Part shown: positions 6,795-11,772 of the stretch, piece by piece
How positions within the stretch are numbered: the first letter of the stretch is position 1
Layout of the letters: each line of letters begins with the position of its first letter
Assembly: GCA_900128585.1 (NCBI GenBank)
Contig: LT642725.1
Coordinates: forward strand, 1-11,772
Length of the DNA stretch: 11,772 nt
Direction: 5' to 3'
From: Stramenopiles sp. TOSAG23-3
Taxonomy: Eukaryota > Sar
Notes under the pieces: generated by a model
What the model was told of the DNA's origin: nothing
The model's input: only the letters and a program-made list of their open reading frames with translations
Databases searched by the model: none
Position numbers and translations under genes: made by a program

Positions 6795-8072
6795 ATGGCG
6801 GATTTGGCGGCGGCGTTTGCGGCTGCTCACGCTGACACGCAAGTCTTGCAAGAAGACGTGGAGCCTACGGTACGGGTGAAGCCGGACGCTGGTCCCGAGA
6901 CAGATCATCCGATCCAACCGACGGAAGACGTCGATGAAGACGATGCCGAAAGCAGTGTGAGCGACAGCGAAGACAGCAGCAGTGAAAGCGAAAGCGAGGG
7001 CTCGGAAGAGGATAGGGAGACCTTGTACAACGAAGTCAACGCTGGGATTGCCGAGGACAGTGACGCCGCACAAGCCGACGCTATCCCGTCGTTCCCGAAA
7101 ACAAAAAATGAGATTCTGCCCCATGAAACCGGGAAAAGAGACGAGGATCCCCAAACCATTGTATTAGAAGACGAAATGACGATCGAAAAGGTGGGCGTGG
7201 TCATGAACATTGTGGACGATACGACCGTGCTGGTGCAAACCCAGGACAACGGACAGACGCCACTGGACCAAGGGAGCATACTGTGCGTACTTCGCGAGAA
7301 GGACCAGTCGCGGTTGCCTTTGGGATCCGTCGATGAGATATTTGGACCGATAGGGAAACCGTTGTACGTGGTTCGGGTAGCGCGGGGGTGTGAAGAGGGG
7401 GAAGAAGTACTTCAGCTGCTCAAAGGGAACCCGGGCACGGCCGTGTACTCCGTCAAAGAGATGGCAAAAGTCATTGACCCGAACAAACTCGATACGCGAG
7501 GGTCGGACGCTTCCAACCGGTACGACGAGGAGGTAGACGATACCGAACAGGATTACTCCGACGACGAGGAGGAAGCACGCGCGAAGCGAGCAAGACGAAA
7601 CAGGAGGAAAGGGGAAAGTGCCGACGGCGCGGGGAACAACGCGCCCCGGAGGCGCGTGAGGGTGAACCGAAGGCCGCAGCAGCAGCAGCACGCGTCGCAA
7701 CCGTCCAACGCGCACTATGGTCAGCACCATCGGAACCAAGCGCCGCGCGCTTACAGCGGCGGCCGGGGCCACATCTCTCAGCCCCCGCCGATGGGGTACC
7801 ATCAACCGGGCAGTCAAGGGCAGTCGTACCCACCACCGATGCTGCAGCCACCGTCGGCGTACGCTCGCCCAGGAATGCAGTACAACAACCCACAATTTGT
7901 GCGGCCTCCTCCGTACAACCAGTTCATGATGGGGCAACACGTGATGCCGCCGCAACAAGGCTTCTACGGCCGCGGGTGGCCCCAGCAACAGTATTACCCC
8001 CAGCAGCAGTTCTTTCGGCCCCCACCAATGCACCCCAATGCCCCCGCCCCACCGAAGAAGGGCCAGCAGTGA
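6795..8072 (+). CDS. NAF1: H/ACA snoRNP assembly factor NAF1
   Basis: This encodes 425 residues. The ATG at 6795 sits in a good eukaryotic context (aaccATGG) and is the first in frame; the frame is open further upstream but lacks an ATG there. An acidic Ser/Glu/Asp-rich N-terminus (~44-74) precedes the Gar1/Naf1 beta-barrel domain at about 120-226, with EKVGVV, PLDQGSILCVL and IFGPIGKPLYVVRV. It is followed by the NAF1 hallmark RGSDASNRYDEEV (235-247) and the acidic EQDYSDDEEE, then a Lys/Arg-rich segment (261-293). The C-terminal ~130 residues are Pro/Gln/Tyr/Gly-rich and probably disordered. NAF1 is a nuclear factor that binds dyskerin/Cbf5 and escorts immature H/ACA RNPs until Gar1 replaces it. 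The Gly-Ser-Asp-Ala-Ser-Asn motif separates it from Gar1, which has RGG-rich tails instead. It converges on RPA2, another ribosome-biogenesis gene. Confidence 0.93.
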   Translation: MADLAAAFAAAHADTQVLQEDVEPTVRVKPDAGPETDHPIQPTEDVDEDDAESSVSDSEDSSSESESEGSEEDRETLYNEVNAGIAEDSDAAQADAIPSFPKTKNEILPHETGKRDEDPQTIVLEDEMTIEKVGVVMNIVDDTTVLVQTQDNGQTPLDQGSILCVLREKDQSRLPLGSVDEIFGPIGKPLYVVRVARGCEEGEEVLQLLKGNPGTAVYSVKEMAKVIDPNKLDTRGSDASNRYDEEVDDTEQDYSDDEEEARAKRARRNRRKGESADGAGNNAPRRRVRVNRRPQQQQHASQPSNAHYGQHHRNQAPRAYSGGRGHISQPPPMGYHQPGSQGQSYPPPMLQPPSAYARPGMQYNNPQFVRPPPYNQFMMGQHVMPPQQGFYGRGWPQQQYYPQQQFFRPPPMHPNAPAPPKKGQQ

Positions 8073-8124
8073 CGTAGGAAACCAGCATAGAAACCCGATA
8101 AGCTTATATTGTGTACATAATATG

Positions 8125-8256
8125 TTACTTAAATTACAGCCAATTTTCTTGTTTTAAAGGTAAGATATGTTATGCTGTCATAAATTACTCAAGAGGGTTC
8201 CATCGATGAAAAGAGAAATTAACACACACAAGTGACATTGGCTGTTATTTAAGTAA
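8125..8256. repeat. 19-bp inverted repeat, one mismatch, 94-bp spacer
   Basis: The left arm ttacttaaattacagccaa (8125-8143) is matched by the right arm at 8238-8256, whose reverse complement is ttacttaaataacagccaa. That is 18 of 19 positions. The arms could pair in a transcript crossing the spacer, or could be terminal repeats of a short decayed element of about 130 bp. I could not identify a target-site duplication. Confidence 0.75.
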
Positions 8257-8261
8257 TTAAA

Positions 8262-8287
8262 ATTGATGTACTGTGTACTACATCAAT
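8262..8287. repeat. Perfect 9-bp hairpin
   Basis: attgatgta (8262-8270) and tacatcaat (8279-8287) are exact reverse complements around an 8-nt centre, ctgtgtac. The hairpin begins 5 bp after the right arm of the longer inverted repeat. It may help form or separate the 3' ends of the converging genes. Confidence 0.65.
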
Positions 8288-8356
8288 ATATAAATAATTG
8301 TATTTTTCAAGTTTTAGCTACACGTACTATCAGAAAAGGAGCGCTTGGTGGCTTAT

Positions 8357-8362
8357 TTTATT
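8357..8362 (-). terminator. Candidate poly(A) signal of RPA2
   Basis: On the minus strand this reads AATAAA, starting 43 nt past the RPA2 stop codon, a usual distance for a short 3' UTR. It is a single hexamer in AT-rich DNA, and whether this organism uses AATAAA is unknown. Confidence 0.35.
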
Positions 8363-8404
8363 TTTGTTCTTATATGCACACCACACACCACCACACCCTC
8401 CTCT

Positions 8405-11400
8405 CTAGTCAATGTGCAAGTTCATCTTTATGTTCATTGCGCCGAGCTCATTCGCAAGGTAACGAAAGACGTACGGCATGGAGACGCGGACAATTTCCGA
8501 TGTCCCATTGCCCTTACTTTCCTCCCCTTCCCCGTCCTTTTGGGAACCGGAGCACGCCCGGCAAATAATTTCATCTTCTTCGTCGTCCAGACCGTCGCTA
8601 GTATCCTTTCCACCCCTGGCTTTCCGAGACTTCACGGACGTGGGCCCAAGGAGGGAGCCGCAGGACTTGCACACGTACGCCGTGTGCTTGTCGGAGCAGT
8701 TCATCAGGCGGTCTTGCAGCAAAAACGATGCGCCGTGGGCAATAAAAGAGTCCCGCTCCATCTCTCCAAAACGAATGCCACCGTGCTTCTTTCGCCCCTT
8801 AATAGGCTGGCGGGTGAGGACGTTGATGGGACCCGTGGAACGAACTTGCGACTTGTCGGAAACCATATGTCGCAGCCTTTGGTAGTACACCACGCCGATG
8901 AATATGTCCGCGTGCATCTCCCTGCCGTCAACGCCGCTGTACAAGGGCTCGCTCCCGTAGTAATTGTACCCTGCCGCACGGAGCTGCTCGCCAAAGTAAT
9001 CAACGGCGTACTGGTTTTCATGGTACTGAAACGGGGTCGAATCCTGGTACGTCGCGTGCAGCGCCCCCGCCTTCCCCGCCATGCTCTCGATCAACATACC
9101 GATCGTCATTCGCGACGGGAACGCGTGGGGGTTGATGATTACGTCCGGGGACATGCCACTCTCCGTGAAGGGCATGTCCCGCTGGGGCCACAGGACACTG
9201 CAGACCCCTTTCTGCCCGTGCCTGGAGCTAAACTTGTCCCCAACGATAGGGTTACGGTTGAATCTGAGCTTAATCTTAACCTTGTTCTCCGACACCATTC
9301 GGACCTCGTCTATGTACGCGGGCTCCGAGCCCTTGTGCTTCATGGCCCTGCTCTTCCCCGTGCTCTCATTGATGATGCTGCAGAGCGGCTCCCCCTCCCT
9401 TACCATGACGCCGACGGGCGGGAGGCCGTCCTTGTCCAGGGACTGGTAAAACAGCTTCGTGGTCGCGTCGTCGACGATGCTCGACACCGACCCAGCCGTT
9501 GCCTGGATCCGCGTGGCCCCGGTCTCCCCGCTTCCCTCCTCGTCGTCGAAGACGGTCTTTGTCGCCACCGCGTCTGCGCCCCCGGCCGGCGCGGTCGCCT
9601 GGGCCTTTCGCGACCCGCGCGGGTCCACGTTCCCGAAGTACTCCCCCGCCGTTGGGACGGTCTCGAATGTGAGTGTCTTGTACACAGTCCCGTGCCCAAA
9701 CCCGCGCTCCATGGACGACTTGTTGATGATCATCGCGTCTTCCATGTCGTAGCCGGTGTAAGAAATGACGCATACGACCGCGTTCGTGCCGTTCGGGTAC
9801 TCGTCCATCCCGTACATCTCCTGCCCTTTGTTCTGAACAATAGGGGCCTGCGGGGTCTGGATTCGGTACAGCTTCGTGTCGGTGCGGTGCACGAGGGAGT
9901 GGGCGGGCGTGCCCATCGTTTGCTTCCCCATCTGGCACTGGTACATGTTCCTCGGGCTTTGGTTGAAGTCGCTGAAGGGCGTCAGCGAGGCAATGACCGA
10001 CAGCATGTTCGTCGGGGTGATCTCGACGTGTGTCGGGGCCCTGCCGTACATCACCCCGCCGGAGCCCTCGTTCCTCTTCTCCTCCTCCAAACACTCCTCG
10101 TCCGTGCACGCAATGTCCAGGAAGACTTGCTCCATCGGGCCCAGGGTCTCTTCTTTGTCCAACTGGCGGTGCCACACGGGCCTGACCAGACGGGCGGCCG
10201 CAGTGGCGAGGTAGAGCCCCGGGTACGGCCCTCGCCGCTTCCGCTTCTGCTCGCCGTCGGCCGAGCCCTTCTCCTCCGGGTCTTTCTCGGCACCGTCGAC
10301 GGGGGGAAAGTACGCAATTTCCAGGGACGGGGGCACGCCGCGCTGCTTCAACACCTTGAGCGCCCGCAGCTGGTCCACGAACCGCTCCGCCTTCGCCGCC
10401 GGGATGGACCCCATGATCCTCCCGTCCAAGACGACGCTCAGCTCCGACGCCGCCTGGACCAGCAGCCCACTGTTTCGGGTCAGGCTGTTCATGCCCATCC
10501 CGCCGAACAGGGTGCGCATCGCCTCGACCGTGGCCGCCCCGTCGGTGATGCGGGGGTCTTCGCAGACGATAGACGCGCTCGACGAGAGGTGCTGGAGCAG
10601 CCCGCAGGGCCCCCCGTCCGGGGTGTGGACGGGGCACAAGAACCCCCACGACTCCGGCAAAAGCTTTCGGACCGTCGTGGTCTTCATCGTCGTGAAGAAC
10701 GCCCCCCGGTGGACGCTCCGAAAGTGGGCCAGGTAACGGTAGTAGTTGAGCTTCTCCGCGACGACGGTGTAGCCGCTCGCCTGCATCAGGTCGAGCCCGC
10801 TCGTGCTTACCAGGTTCCCGGTGGCCAGGAAGTACTTCATTTTCTCCCCGATGTCGCCCTGCCGGGCCATGATCTTCTGGTAGTAGACCAGGTCGTGCAG
10901 GCGCCCTTCCATGACCGCACGGTTCGTTCGCCGGTCCTTGATCATGGAAAGCTTCAGCCCGTTCATGTACTCCTCGATCTTCTCCTTCACGATCATCAGG
11001 TAGAGGTGCCCGGGGGTCAAAATTTCTTGGTTCATCAGGCTGTCCGCGTTGTCCTCCATGACGTCGTCCGTGACGAACGCGTACAGCTTCCGCAGCATGA
11101 CGACAAGCAGGTCGAACTTGTCCTGGCCCACCTTGGCCGTCTGGAACGCCCGCTCGGCCTCGCTCTCTTTCGCCGCCCCGGCATGCTCGGCTTCATCCTC
11201 TGATAAATGTACAAATATGAAGCGCCGGAACAGGAACTCGCCCACTTCGGCGTCCGAGACGCACGGGGGCATCCGCAGGGCCGCCCGAAAGCGGGCGCCG
11301 ACGTACGCGAGGTGCTGGGACTTTGTGAACAGGTTGTACCGCTTGCTCTCGCTCAGGTTCAGCTCGATCCGCCCGGAGACGAACGCGCTGTTCACGTTGC

Positions 11401-11772
11401 CCTCCGACACGACGCGGTTGTATATTTCCTGGTCGCTCGTGTCGACCAGCGCCTTGAGGACGAGGACGGCCGGGATGAAGAACTCCTGCTTGTTCACGCT
11501 GAACCGGATCATGGCCCCGCCGTCCTTCAGGTAGTGCAGGGACACGCTGACCGCGCTCTGGTCGCGGCGGACGCACCGTATCACGACCGCCTTGGACGAG
11601 TAGTTTGGTCCCCGCTTCCGGAACGAGGGGCGTTCGATCGCCATCGGGTGGTTCCGCTTCGGGATCTGCAGCATCCGAATGACGCGCTCGATCCCGTTGC
11701 AGATGAAGGTCCCCCCGAACTCGTGGGCCTCCTCGTGGCGCTTGACGAGCTGCGCGGGCGTCAGGTTCCTGA
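8405..11772 (-). CDS. RPA2: RNA polymerase I second-largest subunit (RPA2/RPA135), 5' end missing
   Basis: Pol I transcribes the large rRNA precursor in the nucleolus, and this subunit forms one wall of its active centre. The first ATG in the window (11672-11674) is internal. The frame stays open for 32 more codons to the edge, and those residues (EFGGTFICNGIERVIR, running into MLQIPKRNHPMAI) match the conserved domain before the lobe. The true start is therefore off the window; 1121 residues are visible of a family usually ~1150-1200. Counting from that internal Met, the fork region is ~300-365, an external region ~380-500, and the Pol I-type EITPTNMLSVIASLTPFSDF 551-570. The hybrid-binding domain has GYDMEDAMIINKSS (641-654) and the beta-chain signature GDKFSSRHGQKG (812-823). 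The clamp/anchor domain is ~950-1089, with zinc ligands C1002, C1005, C1038 and C1041. The ending MPYVFRYLANELGAMNIK is typical of Pol I. Acidic or basic insertions occur at ~456-482 and ~684-735. Confidence 0.96.
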   Translation of the reverse strand, partial: RNLTPAQLVKRHEEAHEFGGTFICNGIERVIRMLQIPKRNHPMAIERPSFRKRGPNYSSKAVVIRCVRRDQSAVSVSLHYLKDGGAMIRFSVNKQEFFIPAVLVLKALVDTSDQEIYNRVVSEGNVNSAFVSGRIELNLSESKRYNLFTKSQHLAYVGARFRAALRMPPCVSDAEVGEFLFRRFIFVHLSEDEAEHAGAAKESEAERAFQTAKVGQDKFDLLVVMLRKLYAFVTDDVMEDNADSLMNQEILTPGHLYLMIVKEKIEEYMNGLKLSMIKDRRTNRAVMEGRLHDLVYYQKIMARQGDIGEKMKYFLATGNLVSTSGLDLMQASGYTVVAEKLNYYRYLAHFRSVHRGAFFTTMKTTTVRKLLPESWGFLCPVHTPDGGPCGLLQHLSSSASIVCEDPRITDGAATVEAMRTLFGGMGMNSLTRNSGLLVQAASELSVVLDGRIMGSIPAAKAERFVDQLRALKVLKQRGVPPSLEIAYFPPVDGAEKDPEEKGSADGEQKRKRRGPYPGLYLATAAARLVRPVWHRQLDKEETLGPMEQVFLDIACTDEECLEEEKRNEGSGGVMYGRAPTHVEITPTNMLSVIASLTPFSDFNQSPRNMYQCQMGKQTMGTPAHSLVHRTDTKLYRIQTPQAPIVQNKGQEMYGMDEYPNGTNAVVCVISYTGYDMEDAMIINKSSMERGFGHGTVYKTLTFETVPTAGEYFGNVDPRGSRKAQATAPAGGADAVATKTVFDDEEGSGETGATRIQATAGSVSSIVDDATTKLFYQSLDKDGLPPVGVMVREGEPLCSIINESTGKSRAMKHKGSEPAYIDEVRMVSENKVKIKLRFNRNPIVGDKFSSRHGQKGVCSVLWPQRDMPFTESGMSPDVIINPHAFPSRMTIGMLIESMAGKAGALHATYQDSTPFQYHENQYAVDYFGEQLRAAGYNYYGSEPLYSGVDGREMHADIFIGVVYYQRLRHMVSDKSQVRSTGPINVLTRQPIKGRKKHGGIRFGEMERDSFIAHGASFLLQDRLMNCSDKHTAYVCKSCGSLLGPTSVKSRKARGGKDTSDGLDDEEDEIICRACSGSQKDGEGEESKGNGTSEIVRVSMPYVFRYLANELGAMNIKMNLHID

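Larger units (their letters stand above)
8073..8404. other. Convergent spacer between NAF1 and RPA2
   Basis: These 332 bp lie between two stop codons on opposite strands and must hold both 3' ends. The stretch is AT-rich and contains a long imperfect inverted repeat (8125-8256), a compact hairpin (8262-8287) and a minus-strand AATAAA (8357-8362). I see no AATAAA on the plus strand for NAF1. No coding potential is apparent. Confidence 0.6.

Noticed and set aside
8345-11203. 952-codon plus-strand open frame across RPA2
   Set aside because: It is codon-aligned antisense to RPA2 and stays open because RPA2 avoids TTA, CTA and TCA codons. Its product is low-complexity in character and matches no family I know.

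Overview
This is a nuclear segment of a eukaryotic genome. It carries the second-largest subunit of RNA polymerase I and the H/ACA snoRNP assembly factor NAF1, both eukaryote-only, plus two signal-peptide proteins of secretory type. All four main reading frames are uninterrupted, including 3.4 kb of FG-GAP gene and 3.4 kb of polymerase gene, so the genome looks intron-poor and fairly compact. Coding DNA is GC-rich with G/C-ending codons, and the spacers are strikingly AT-rich. A unicellular eukaryote such as an intron-poor alga or other protist fits, but the sequence does not let me name the lineage.

Layout: (1) 1-68, last codons of an unidentified plus-strand gene. (2) 210-3632, minus strand, a 1140-residue secreted or membrane-anchored FG-GAP/VCBS-repeat protein with a C-terminal ASPIC/UnbV domain and a ~450-residue unrecognised insertion splitting the repeats. 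(3) 3633-4370, AT-rich spacer with a GAAA-type microsatellite and a paired AACGG palindrome in front of the FG-GAP gene. (4) 4371-5516, minus strand, a 381-residue secreted saposin-like protein whose fold appears to be interrupted by a ~150-residue Lys/Pro-rich insert. (5) 5517-6794, a 1.28-kb AT-rich divergent spacer with a strong hairpin near the saposin-like start and a degenerate 12-bp tandem repeat. (6) 6795-8072, plus strand, NAF1. (7) 8073-8404, convergent spacer with a long inverted repeat and a second hairpin. (8) 8405-11772, minus strand, RPA2 (Pol I second-largest subunit), running off the right edge.

The two right-hand genes both serve ribosome biogenesis: NAF1 in H/ACA snoRNP assembly for rRNA pseudouridylation, RPA2 in rRNA transcription. 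They are arranged tail to tail, so they do not share a promoter. The two left-hand genes are co-oriented and both encode secretory-pathway proteins, but a 738-bp spacer separates them and no functional link is shown. The most unusual items are the two secretory proteins, each a recognisable domain with a large lineage-specific insertion. Nothing indicates a mobile element, defence locus, CRISPR array or RNA gene.
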